From NCBI RefSeq assembly GCF_008704655.1, contig NZ_CP023688.1, positions 2,108,001 to 2,172,000 of the forward strand: DNA of 64,000 nt, written 5' to 3'. A program made the position numbers and the translations under genes. The notes under the pieces were generated by a model. The model was not told where the DNA came from, did no database searches, and saw nothing but the letters and a program-made list of their open reading frames with translations. This stretch comes from Streptomyces rimosus (GTDB lineage Bacteria > Actinomycetota > Actinomycetes > Streptomycetales > Streptomycetaceae). Shown one piece after another: positions 25,947-34,088 of this stretch (its first letter is position 1; each line of letters begins with the position of its first letter).

Positions 25947-27785
25947 ATGAGCCTCTCCACCAGCGGTTTCGACCTGTCCGCCACGGGCGGTTACGTCCAC
26001 GACTGGGCCTTGGTCGACGTCGAGACCTCCGGTCTCATCGCCAGGCGGGACCGGGTGCTGTCCGTTGCGGTGGTGACCGTCGGCCGGGACGGCGAGCGGA
26101 CCGGGGAGTTCTCGACGCTGCTGAACCCCGGGTGCGATCCGGGGCCGGTGGACGTGCACGGGCTGCCCTCCGAGCGGCTGCGGGGAGCGCCGACCTTCGA
26201 CCAGGTCGCCGGGAAGATCGCCGAGATGCTCCAGGGCCGTGTCTTCGTGGCGCACAACGCCCAGTTCGACTACGACTTCCTGGCCCATGAATTCGCCCGC
26301 GCGCGGATGTGGCTGCCGGTGTCGCAGCGCCTCTGCACGCTGGCCCTCAGCCGTCAGGTGGATCCGCCGACGGACGACATGAAGCTGGGCACCCTCGCCG
26401 CCCACTACGGCGTGCCGCAGCAACGCGCGCACGATGCGCTGGACGACACCCGTGTGCTGGCCGGGATCCTGCGGGCTTCGCTGCGCGATGCGGCCCGGCT
26501 CGGCCTGCCGTTGCCGCTCGTCCCCTGTCCGCCACGGCAGGACCCGGCGTTCATGCCGCAGCCGCCCAAGACGCCCTGCGCGTACAGCAACCCGGGGCGC
26601 CTGGCCCCCGGCGGGCCGCTCCGGCAGGGAATGAAGATCGCGATCACCGGTCCGACGGCTGTCTCCCGCGCCGAACTGGTCGCACGGGGCGTATCCGCCG
26701 GGCTGAACATGATGAGGTCCGTCAGCGGGCACACCAGCGCTCTCGTCAGCAACGAGCCCGCGTCCGCATCGGCGAAGGCCCGGCGTGCGGTCGCCGAAGG
26801 GGTGCCGGTCATCGACGAGCGGACGTTCCTTCGTCTGCTGGCCGACGTACGGCCCGGAACGCCCCATGAGGGAGCGGCTGCCGCCGCCGCACCCGCCCCG
26901 GAAGCGCCTTCCCTTCCTGCGCCTCCCTCCGACGCGCCCGTTCCCGCCCCGCGCCGCCCCGCACGTCCTGCCGCTACGCCGGGCAAGCCGCTGGCGGGGC
27001 GGCGGGTCCTGGTCCTCGGTGGTACGCATGCCGTCGCCGTGGCGGCCCGTACGCGCGTCGTCGATCTGGGCGGGTCGGCGGCGGTCAATCTCTCGGCCAG
27101 CGTCACGGATGTCCTACTGCTTCCCGGCGGGGAAGAGGACCGCCGCATGCGTCGCATCACCGCTCTTGAGCTGCCGGTACGCGACCAACGCTGGCTCGTC
27201 GCACCGGCGATCACCGCGCCGGCCCCGTCGGCTCCCCGGCCACACGAGCCGCAGGTCCTGCCGAGGGGCGGCGTCATCGACCTGCCCGTGAGGACCGGAG
27301 CTCTCGCAGCCGAGTGGCACGTCACCGCGACCTGGGCACCACAGGCCGGCTGCGAGATCGATGTCGTCGCCTTCCTCCTCGACGAGCAGGAACAGGTGAC
27401 CTGTGACGAGGACTTCGTCTTCTACGGTGCTCCGGAGAGCCCGGCCGGGACGGTGCGCCTGCTCACCGGTGGCCCGGCCGAACAGAGCATCGCCATCGAC
27501 CTGGGCTCGCTGCCGCCTGCCACCCGCAAGATCGTCGTCGCCGCGGCCATCGACGGCACCGCCACCTTCGGCGATGTCGGCGCGATCCAGATCGGCGCCG
27601 CCCCCGGCAGCAGCGGGGCGCCACTCGCCAGGGCCACGCTGGACGCCGCGACGACGGAACGCACCATGCTGCTCGCCGAGGTCTACCGCAGAGGCCCCCT
27701 GTGGCGTCTGCGCGCGGTCGGCCAGGGGTACGACCACGGCCTCGACACCCTGGCACGCGGGTACGGCGTGGACATCACGGACTGA
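25947..27785 (+). CDS. Fusion of DEDDh exonuclease, BRCT-like and TerD domains
   Basis: A 612-residue soluble fusion. Residues 18-185 are a DEDDh 3'-5' exonuclease of the DnaQ type: D24 and E26 in LVDVETSG, the HNAQFDYDFL motif, and H/D in RAHDALDDTRVL. Residues 225-300 resemble a BRCT domain (KIAITGPTAVSRAELVARGV). A Pro/Ala-rich linker and a second BRCT-like stretch lead to a C-terminal TerD domain (about 425-612; CEIDVVAFLLDEQEQVTCDEDFVFYG in part). TerD proteins bind calcium and are linked to tellurite and phage stress. Weak ribosome site; ATG at 25947. Converges on the helicase gene 14 bases away. Confidence 0.8.
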   Translation: MSLSTSGFDLSATGGYVHDWALVDVETSGLIARRDRVLSVAVVTVGRDGERTGEFSTLLNPGCDPGPVDVHGLPSERLRGAPTFDQVAGKIAEMLQGRVFVAHNAQFDYDFLAHEFARARMWLPVSQRLCTLALSRQVDPPTDDMKLGTLAAHYGVPQQRAHDALDDTRVLAGILRASLRDAARLGLPLPLVPCPPRQDPAFMPQPPKTPCAYSNPGRLAPGGPLRQGMKIAITGPTAVSRAELVARGVSAGLNMMRSVSGHTSALVSNEPASASAKARRAVAEGVPVIDERTFLRLLADVRPGTPHEGAAAAAAPAPEAPSLPAPPSDAPVPAPRRPARPAATPGKPLAGRRVLVLGGTHAVAVAARTRVVDLGGSAAVNLSASVTDVLLLPGGEEDRRMRRITALELPVRDQRWLVAPAITAPAPSAPRPHEPQVLPRGGVIDLPVRTGALAAEWHVTATWAPQAGCEIDVVAFLLDEQEQVTCDEDFVFYGAPESPAGTVRLLTGGPAEQSIAIDLGSLPPATRKIVVAAAIDGTATFGDVGAIQIGAAPGSSGAPLARATLDAATTERTMLLAEVYRRGPLWRLRAVGQGYDHGLDTLARGYGVDITD

Positions 27786-27799
27786 GCCCCCCGCCGCTC

Positions 27800-29890
27800 C
27801 TACGGGCTGACGCTCCCCAGCCACAGCAGGTCCCGGGCACGTGTCATGGCCACGAAGAGCTGGCTGCGGAGCAGTTCTTCCCGTTCCCTCGCGGTTTCGG
27901 GGACCTCCGTCGCACCGGAGCCGCCGGTAGCCGCTTCGTTCGCCAGGGCAGCGTCGTGCTGGGGCAGGTAGACGTACTTGAACTCAAGGCCCTTGGCCCT
28001 GCGGTAGGTGCCGAGCTTCACCGAGTCGACGGCGCGGCCGTCGTAGTGTTCCAGCAGGCATACCGGGATGCCCCCCTGACTCAGCAGCCGCTGGTAGTGG
28101 CCGATGGCCCGCATGGACGGGCACAGCACGGCGGCATCGGCTCGTGCCCCGTCCCGCAGGGCACGCAGAGCGTCCAGGAGCGCCTGGTCGTGTGCGTCCG
28201 CGGTCGGCTTCGTCACGCGGACGACCCGCCCGTCGTGGTAAGTGAGGTCGACCTCGCGGCGGCCGGGTGTACGCAGGCCGTCGATGTCCTCGAAAGCGTC
28301 GTCGGCCACGACCGTGAGCGCGGCGTCCAGAACCTGTTTGCTGTTGCGGTAATTGGTCTTCAGTACCTGCCCGCGGTCACCGCGGATATCGACGCCGGCC
28401 TCGGCGAGGCGGAATCCGCCCGGATATACGGCCTGCTGGCCGTCACCGACCAGAAGCAGCCCGTTGGGGGTGTCGCCGACGAGCGCGTGCAGGAGGCGGA
28501 CGCCGACAAGGGTGAGGTCCTGGACCTCGTCCACGATGACGGACGTGTACGGGGACCGGTCCGCGTGGCGCCTCGCTTCCGCCAGCGCGAGGGAGAGCAC
28601 GTCGTTGAAGTCGTGCACACCACGCTCGGTGCGCCGCGACTCGTACGCCTCGTACAGCTCCCACACCGCCTGTCGGTGCGCCCTGCGCAGGACCGTCCGG
28701 CGTCGGCGCCGGGGCACGCTCGCGTACTCCTCGAACGTGGTGATGCCCCGGCCCTTGATGACGTGGTCGATCTCCTCACGCCAGTAGCCCGGCCGCGGAT
28801 CGATCTCGGCCAGGCGGCTGCCGCGCCCGACGTGCTTCCAGGCGAGGCTGAAGGCGGTCTCGGCCTTGTCCCCGTGGAGCCGTACGGGGACGCCGCGCGC
28901 ATGCAGGAACTCCTGCGCCCAGGAGTGCAGGCTGCGGAAATCCACCCGGTCCGCGACAGCCGGGGACATGGTCTTGAGGAAGGTGCCCTGCACGCGCGGC
29001 AGGTTGTTGGCGAACGTGACATAGAGGATCCGGCCGCCGGTGCGCTTGGCCAGGTGGACCGCTCGGTGCAGCCCGACCACCGTCTTGCCCGTGCCCGCCG
29101 GGCCGCTGATGCGCGCCGGGCCCGACCAGTTGCGGCGCACCAGTGCGACCTGATCGGGGTGCAGGAAGGTCATCCACTGCTCGATCGGGGCCCGCAGCGC
29201 CCCTTCCAGCGCCGCATCGCGCAGGCTTTCGAGGTCCAGCAGGCCGTCTGGCATGACCTGTTGCTGTGTCACGGGTGTCGGTGGCGCCTCATGCGCGACG
29301 GCCGATCCCTCGTAGTCGGGGAAGACCCTTTCCAGGAGGTCGGCCATCGCACGGACCGACTCCGTCCGCAGTCTGCGGCACTCCGACAGCAGCGCAGGGC
29401 CGATCTCGTGTTCCCCCAGGAGTCGGATACGGCCGAGGGCGGTGTCGACCCGGTGCCCCGCGAACACCATGAGTGGCTGGACCGCCACGGGAGACATACC
29501 CAGCGACGCGACCGCGCTTTCGGCGGCTTTCGTCACCGCGAGCAGCTTCGCCGCGTGCTCGTCCCGCCGCTCGCCTCCGGCACAGAGCCTTCCGTCCGAA
29601 ACCTCGGGCGCAGAGCGCCAGTTCTTCACATCGATGACGAAGACGCCGCCGGGGCCCACCAGCAACATGTCCACATTGGCGGTGCGGGTGCCCGGCCATC
29701 GACGGTCCACGAGCAGGCGCCACCCGCGCTCCGTCAGCACCAGCAGCTGCGCCGCGATCCGCCGTTCACCCTCGCTCGCCGCTTCCCACTGCTGAGCCTG
29801 CCGGCGAGCGGACTGCCACTGCTCCCGCAGCAGCCGCTCCTGTCGCCGCGCCTCTTGCGCCCTCCGCGACGCCGATCCGCCTGCCGCCAT
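27800..29890 (-). CDS. NERD-domain UvrD/Rep-like helicase
   Basis: A 696-residue protein. Residues 35-150 are a NERD (nuclease-related) domain: SEGERRIAAQLL, DMLLVGPGGVFVIDVKNW with the D...D/E-x-K endonuclease-like core. An SF1 helicase follows: Walker A GPAGTGKTVVGLHRA, motif II VIVDEVQDLT, a later GLLLVGDGQQAVYPGGFRL, and motif VI LFVAMTRARDLLWLG. NERD helicases are thought to act in DNA repair or in defence against foreign DNA. ATG at 29890 with GGGGG six bases upstream. Convergent with, not cotranscribed with, the exonuclease-TerD gene. Confidence 0.88.
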   Translation of the reverse strand: MAAGGSASRRAQEARRQERLLREQWQSARRQAQQWEAASEGERRIAAQLLVLTERGWRLLVDRRWPGTRTANVDMLLVGPGGVFVIDVKNWRSAPEVSDGRLCAGGERRDEHAAKLLAVTKAAESAVASLGMSPVAVQPLMVFAGHRVDTALGRIRLLGEHEIGPALLSECRRLRTESVRAMADLLERVFPDYEGSAVAHEAPPTPVTQQQVMPDGLLDLESLRDAALEGALRAPIEQWMTFLHPDQVALVRRNWSGPARISGPAGTGKTVVGLHRAVHLAKRTGGRILYVTFANNLPRVQGTFLKTMSPAVADRVDFRSLHSWAQEFLHARGVPVRLHGDKAETAFSLAWKHVGRGSRLAEIDPRPGYWREEIDHVIKGRGITTFEEYASVPRRRRRTVLRRAHRQAVWELYEAYESRRTERGVHDFNDVLSLALAEARRHADRSPYTSVIVDEVQDLTLVGVRLLHALVGDTPNGLLLVGDGQQAVYPGGFRLAEAGVDIRGDRGQVLKTNYRNSKQVLDAALTVVADDAFEDIDGLRTPGRREVDLTYHDGRVVRVTKPTADAHDQALLDALRALRDGARADAAVLCPSMRAIGHYQRLLSQGGIPVCLLEHYDGRAVDSVKLGTYRRAKGLEFKYVYLPQHDAALANEAATGGSGATEVPETAREREELLRSQLFVAMTRARDLLWLGSVSP

Positions 29891-29977
29891 TGCGAGCCCC
29901 CCTCGTACGCGGTGAAGCGATCATAGGGCGCCCCGCTACCGGAACGGCAGGGCACACAACGACTCAGGGGCCCTCAA

Positions 29978-30445
29978 TCACCGGATAAGGCAGAACAGTT
30001 CATACAGCTCCTCCGCCGTACAGGCCCCGGCCAGCATGCGGCGGAAGCCGGCGTGGGCAGTGTGGCGGGCGAGGGTGGAGTATGTCTGGAGGCAGCCGGA
30101 GTGGTGCTTTGGTTTGTGGGGGGCTGTTAGGAGGAAGACGTCGCGGATCTGGTGGTTGTCGGCGCCGTGCCAGGCGAGGTCCGGTGATATGCGGGCGAAG
30201 GCTGCCGCCGGGGTGTTGACGGTGCGGTTGCGGGTGGTCAGCAGGGCGATGCCGTGGAAGCCGTGCGTGCCGTGGGTCAGGCAGGTGTGTAGTGCGCGGG
30301 TGAAGGTGTGGGGGTCAGAGATGGTTCCTGCGGCGTGGAGGTCGTGAGTCAGGGTCTCCAAGAGTTCGTTGGCGGTGATTGCCTGGGCGTGGGGGTGAAT
30401 TTGTTGTTTGGGTAAGTAGTCGGCGAGGGTTCGAGGGCTCGTCAT
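29978..30445 (-). CDS. PTS EIIA type-2-like protein lacking the active-site histidine
   Basis: A 155-residue protein resembling the fructose/mannitol (PtsN) EIIA fold through its length: helices ANELLETLTHDLHAAGTI, a strand-turn ISPDLAWHGADNHQIRDVFLLTAP, then LARHTAHAGFRRML and TAEELYELF. In true EIIA the phosphorylated His lies in an AIPH segment; here the aligned segment is GIALLTTR, so it cannot accept phosphate in the usual way. ATG overlaps the MFS gene stop (ATGA). It may have become a regulatory or substrate-sensing partner of the MFS transporter. Role unknown. Confidence 0.65.
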   Translation of the reverse strand: MTSPRTLADYLPKQQIHPHAQAITANELLETLTHDLHAAGTISDPHTFTRALHTCLTHGTHGFHGIALLTTRNRTVNTPAAAFARISPDLAWHGADNHQIRDVFLLTAPHKPKHHSGCLQTYSTLARHTAHAGFRRMLAGACTAEELYELFCLIR

Positions 30446-31758
30446 GCCTCGGCCCTCGCGGGTTCTTCAGCGGTGCTCTTCCTGTGGGCCGGCCGGAGGA
30501 TCCCCGCAGAAAAGGCCGCGGCGGCGCAGAATGCCACGGGGAGGAAGAAGGCGAGGTTCAGGGGGACGAGGTGGGTGAGTGGGCCGATGATGGCGGGGCC
30601 GGCCAGCATTCCTATGTAGCCCAGGCCGGCCACTCTGGAGACGTTCGCGCCCGACGATTCCGGGTCCACGTTGCCGGCCGCGGTGAAGAACTGCGGAATG
30701 CAGCCGGAGAGGCCGATTCCGAAGAGGGTCCAGCCGAGGAGGGCCAGGGGTACCCAGGGGGACAGGGCGGCGGCGGCGAGGCCGAGGGCCGCCAGGCCCG
30801 CTCCGTACCGGACGATGAAGACCCGGCCGAAACGTCCCACCGCGCGGTCGGTGAGGAAACGGCCGACGGTCATGGCGGTGGCGAAACCGCCGTATGCCAG
30901 GGCGGCCGTGGCGGCGGGCGCGTCCAGGACGTCCTTGAGGTGGAGCACACTCCAGTCGTTCGCCACGCCTTCGCACAGCATGAGCAGCAGGGCGAGTATG
31001 CCCAGTGCCCAGACCTGGGAGGGTGTGCGGCGTTTGGTGGGGGCGCCGGTCCGCGAGGGATTCGTGGCTGGTGAGGATCGCTCGGGGGGCAGCATGCCGG
31101 GGACCAGGGCGAAGGTGATCAGTACGCCGGTCACCGCGACGGCGGCGAGGGTGGCGGAGGGGCTCCAGTCCCAGCTGATGGTGCGGGCGCCGATGAGCGA
31201 CGCGATGACGCCGCCGACCGAGAACACCGCGTGGAAGGCCGACATCACCGGACGGCCGTAACCGCGCTCGACCTGAACAGCCTGGGTGTTCATGCTGACG
31301 TCCAGGCAGCCGTTGCCGAAGCCGAGGGCGAGGAGGGCCGCCGCCAGGGTCCAGGGCGAGTTCGCCAGGCCCGGAAGGACGACCATGGCGCTGCACAGGG
31401 CGCCGCCGGCCAGCACGATGGCGCGGCTGCCGAAACGGTCGGCCAGCGGCCCGCAGACCTGCATGCCCACGAAGGCGCCGCCGCCCAGGAAGAGCAGCAG
31501 CCAGCCCAGTACGGCATGGGTGATGCCGACCTGGTGCTCGATCGCGGGGATGTGCACGATCCACATCCCCATCACGAAACCGTTGAGGGCGAAGGCCGTG
31601 AAGGTGCAGGCGCGTGCGATGCGCAGGCGCCGGGACGGCGATGTCCCGGGGGAAGAGGAGAGGGAAGGCGCGAGGGGGGACCCGGCGGGTCCCCCGCCCG
31701 GCGATCCGTCGGGCGATCGGTCGGGCGATCCAGCGGCTGGGGCAGTCGATTCGCTCAT
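30442..31758 (-). CDS. MFS transporter (YbjJ/fucose-permease-like)
   Basis: Major facilitator of 438 residues with 12 predicted membrane spans. The N-terminus is a Ser/Pro/Gly-rich cytoplasmic tail of about 40 residues. Family motifs include GPLADRFGSRAIVLAGG (loop 2-3 motif A) and GNGCLDVSMNTQAVQVERGYGRPVMSAFHA, typical of the sugar-permease-like YbjJ branch (quoted in part). ATG at 31758; the frame continues to 32880 as antisense noise through the DeoR gene. It sits between the DeoR gene (86-base gap) and the EIIA-like gene (4-base overlap), suggesting a carbohydrate or sugar-derivative substrate. Confidence 0.85.
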   Translation of the reverse strand: MSESTAPAAGSPDRSPDGSPGGGPAGSPLAPSLSSSPGTSPSRRLRIARACTFTAFALNGFVMGMWIVHIPAIEHQVGITHAVLGWLLLFLGGGAFVGMQVCGPLADRFGSRAIVLAGGALCSAMVVLPGLANSPWTLAAALLALGFGNGCLDVSMNTQAVQVERGYGRPVMSAFHAVFSVGGVIASLIGARTISWDWSPSATLAAVAVTGVLITFALVPGMLPPERSSPATNPSRTGAPTKRRTPSQVWALGILALLLMLCEGVANDWSVLHLKDVLDAPAATAALAYGGFATAMTVGRFLTDRAVGRFGRVFIVRYGAGLAALGLAAAALSPWVPLALLGWTLFGIGLSGCIPQFFTAAGNVDPESSGANVSRVAGLGYIGMLAGPAIIGPLTHLVPLNLAFFLPVAFCAAAAFSAGILRPAHRKSTAEEPARAEA

Positions 31759-31844
31759 CACCGGTGACCGTAACGCACACCACGTTTGTTCGGGAAGGCG
31801 GTGAGTGGGTTTTCGACACCCTCCCGGCGGTGGGGAACGGAGCG

Positions 31845-32603
31845 TCACACGTGGACGATGTTCACGCCCGCCGCGCGCATTTCCTCCACCACCGGCGTGC
31901 CCTGGGGCGCGTCGGTCACCACCACGTCGAGCTGCTCGACCGAGCAGATGCGGCCGAGCGCCACCCGCCCCAGCTTCTCGGCGGTGGCCACCAGGATGAT
32001 GCGCCGCGCCGCCCGCGCGGCCACCCGCTTCACGTGTACGTCGTCCAGGTTGTAGGCGGTCGCGCCGTTGGCCGCGTCCACGCCGCAGCACCCGAGGATG
32101 AAGGTGTCGTACCGCAGGTCCTCGAAGGTGCGCAGCGCCGTCTCCCCGTAGAAGGACAGCTCGCCGGGCCGGACCTGGCCGCCGGGGAGCAGCAGGCGGA
32201 TGCCCTCGTGTTCGGCGAGCGGCATCGTCGCGTGCAGGGACAGCGGGGTGACGGTCAGCCGGCGGCCCGCCATGGCGTGCGCGACGGCGACGGCGGTGGT
32301 GCCGGTGTCCAGGGCGACGGTCTCCCCGTCGTTGAGCATCCGCACCACCACGTCGGCCAGCTTCGCCTTGGTCTCGCCGCCGACCATGGCCCGTACCGCG
32401 TACGGCGGTTCCACCCCGCTGAGCAGCGTGCTGACCGCGCCGCCGTGCACCCGGCGCAGGGCGCCCCGGGACTCCAGGAGTTCGAGGTCCCGGCGGATGG
32501 TCATCTCCGACGTCTTGGTGGAGCGGGCGAGTTCGGCCACGGAGGCCCGGTTGCGTTCGGCCAGCAGGGCCAGGATGAACCGGTGGCGTTCGGAGACATT
32601 CAT
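31845..32603 (-). CDS. DeoR/GlpR family transcriptional regulator
   Basis: Regulator of 252 residues. Residues 1-57 form the DeoR helix-turn-helix (SVAELARSTKTSEMTIRRDLELLESRGALRRVHGGAV in part). The rest is a sugar-phosphate-binding DeoR C domain with the motifs ALDTGTTAVAVAHAM, GCCGVDAANGATAYNLDDVHVKR and VATAEKLG. DeoR proteins usually respond to phosphorylated sugars and repress their own operon. ATG at 32603 gives the usual N-terminus. A second in-frame ATG at 32621 lies inside the upstream palindrome, and neither has a clear ribosome site. Confidence 0.88.
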   Translation of the reverse strand: MNVSERHRFILALLAERNRASVAELARSTKTSEMTIRRDLELLESRGALRRVHGGAVSTLLSGVEPPYAVRAMVGGETKAKLADVVVRMLNDGETVALDTGTTAVAVAHAMAGRRLTVTPLSLHATMPLAEHEGIRLLLPGGQVRPGELSFYGETALRTFEDLRYDTFILGCCGVDAANGATAYNLDDVHVKRVAARAARRIILVATAEKLGRVALGRICSVEQLDVVVTDAPQGTPVVEEMRAAGVNIVHV

Positions 32604-32608
32604 GTCGC

Positions 32609-32623
32609 TGATGTAGCACATCA
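32609..32623. promoter_or_regulatory. Palindrome upstream of the DeoR gene
   Basis: TGATGT and ACATCA flank AGC, six bases before the DeoR start. On the minus strand GATGTG occurs twice in close succession. A probable autoregulatory operator. Confidence 0.45.
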
Positions 32624-32800
32624 ACACATCGGGTGCGAGTTTTCGCCGGTCCGCCCGTTGGGTGTGGAGGTCTGTGGAGAGGGTGACGGTTGACATGCAC
32701 CCATGGCACGTGTGTACTCGCACGCACCTTGTGAGAGCAAGGCCGGCCGGGCGGACCGTGTGCGTCCCGCCGCCGGGAGCGGATTCGTAGGGGTGATGTC

Positions 32801-33391
32801 ATGACCGCGGTGCTCTTCGACATGTTCGGCGTGCTCGCCCGGCACCAGTCACCGGCCGCCTGCGACCGGCTGGAGAACACGGCCGGGGTGTCCGGTGACG
32901 CCTTCTGGGAGAGTTACTGGAATCTGCGGCAGCCTTATGACCGGGGCGACCAGAACGGTACGCAATATTGGCGGAAGGTCGCCGACGCGCTCGGTACACC
33001 TTTCGACGAGGAGCGGATCGCGGAACTCATCGCCGCGGACGTGGCGAGCTGGAGCCGGGTCGACGAGGAAATGGTGGAGTACGTCGGACGGCTGGCGGAC
33101 CGCGGTACCACCATCGGCCTTCTGTCCAACATTCCGGCGGAATTGGCGGCGCATTACGAGCAACACCAGGAGTGGCTGAAGCGCTTCTCGGTCCTGGCCT
33201 TCTCCTGCCGCATCGGCCACGCCAAGCCGGAGTCCGGCGCGTACACGTGGTGCAGTACCGCCTTCGGCCTGCCGCCCGAGCGCATCCTGTTCGTCGACGA
33301 CCGGGACGCCAACGTCCGGGCTGCGGAAGCGCTGGGCATGCGGGGCCATGTGTTCACCTCGCTGCGGGAGTTGCGGCCGGTGTTGGAGTGA
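32801..33391 (+). CDS. HAD family hydrolase
   Basis: HAD-superfamily phosphatase-like protein of 196 residues. Motif I is VLFDMFGVLA, keeping the nucleophile Asp but with Phe in place of the second Asp, as in HAD subfamily IA variants. Motif II is GLLSNIP, motif III the Lys in HAKPES, and motif IV LFVDDRDANV. The helical cap (about residues 18-85) suits small phosphorylated substrates. ATG with AGGGGTG upstream. Divergent from the DeoR operon over 197 bases, so DeoR may also regulate it; its terminator at 33436 ends the unit. Confidence 0.85.
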   Translation: MTAVLFDMFGVLARHQSPAACDRLENTAGVSGDAFWESYWNLRQPYDRGDQNGTQYWRKVADALGTPFDEERIAELIAADVASWSRVDEEMVEYVGRLADRGTTIGLLSNIPAELAAHYEQHQEWLKRFSVLAFSCRIGHAKPESGAYTWCSTAFGLPPERILFVDDRDANVRAAEALGMRGHVFTSLRELRPVLE

Positions 33392-33435
33392 GTGCGGCGG
33401 GTACGCGCCGTAGATCGGCACGCGCCCCTCATGCC

Positions 33436-33475
33436 GGCGCCGGGGCGGGGGACCTGACACCCCCGCCCCGGCGCC
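33436..33475 (+). terminator. Strong hairpin terminator after the HAD gene
   Basis: GGCGCCGGGGCGGGG and CCCCGCCCCGGCGCC pair perfectly over 15 bases around a ten-base loop, 45 bases beyond the HAD stop. Confidence 0.75.
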
Positions 33476-34088
33476 TTGCCGTTGAAACGGCCATGTCTCC
33501 CGGCCCCGCCCCTCCCTCCCGCCCCACTCCTCTACGTCCACGCAAACTCCGTTCAAAGTCCCATCAACGCTGTTTGAATTTTGCGTAAGGCATCGAAACG
33601 AACGGTGCTCCGTTCCGTATGCCGCTTCTTGGAGTGTTGTCGAAGGCCCGGTCCGCATCGGCGACGGAACTGCGCCAACGTCCACTTAGGCGTCCGATCC
33701 GCCGCACAACTCCGCCTCCGCGCAGGCCAGGAGCGCTCCCCTGATCCCCCCGGACAGCGTGGCCCGCACACCTGCCTGATGTATTCCAGCCGATTGGCAA
33801 TCGATCAGCCGAAATGAACACACCCCCTGTTAGGGTCGGTCTCGTCAAAGCTTGAAGCGTCCGGCCCGCGCGTCGCTCTCACCGAGCCCACGCCGTGCAC
33901 CGGACAGCACGTATCAATCCCACACCGCTGCCGGCGAGGTCCGGCCGCGCGGGCGTGCGTCCGCCTGTCGACAGCCGGAGCCGCCCGCCTCCACGACGCC
34001 ACAACCGGCCACGCGGCGATTCGGCACGCCCGGCAGCCCACGCGCACCACGGCACGGCACCACCATGCCTTCACAAGGAGAACCGTTC
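33476..34088. other. Long intergenic region before the aminotransferase operon
   Basis: About 610 bases without a convincing gene; short frames here lack codon bias and ribosome sites. It holds a nested inverted repeat (ACGCAAA 33540-33546 with TTTGCGT 33580-33586, and inside it TTCAAA 33552-33557 with TTTGAA 33573-33578). A TTAGGGT -10-like element lies near 33831. The region is likely the control region of the operon starting at 34089. Confidence 0.5.

Noticed and set aside
30442..32880. 812-residue frame fusing MFS to an N-terminal extension
   Set aside because: The extension is antisense-frame noise over the DeoR gene; a normal MFS begins at 31758.
33553..33771. 72-codon minus-strand frame in the long intergenic gap
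   Set aside because: Arg/Lys-rich, no ribosome site, no recognisable domain, weak codon bias.
33852..34088. N-terminal extension of the aminotransferase
   Set aside because: A clear AAGGAG-ATG start exists at 34089; the extension has poor codon bias and no homologous pattern.
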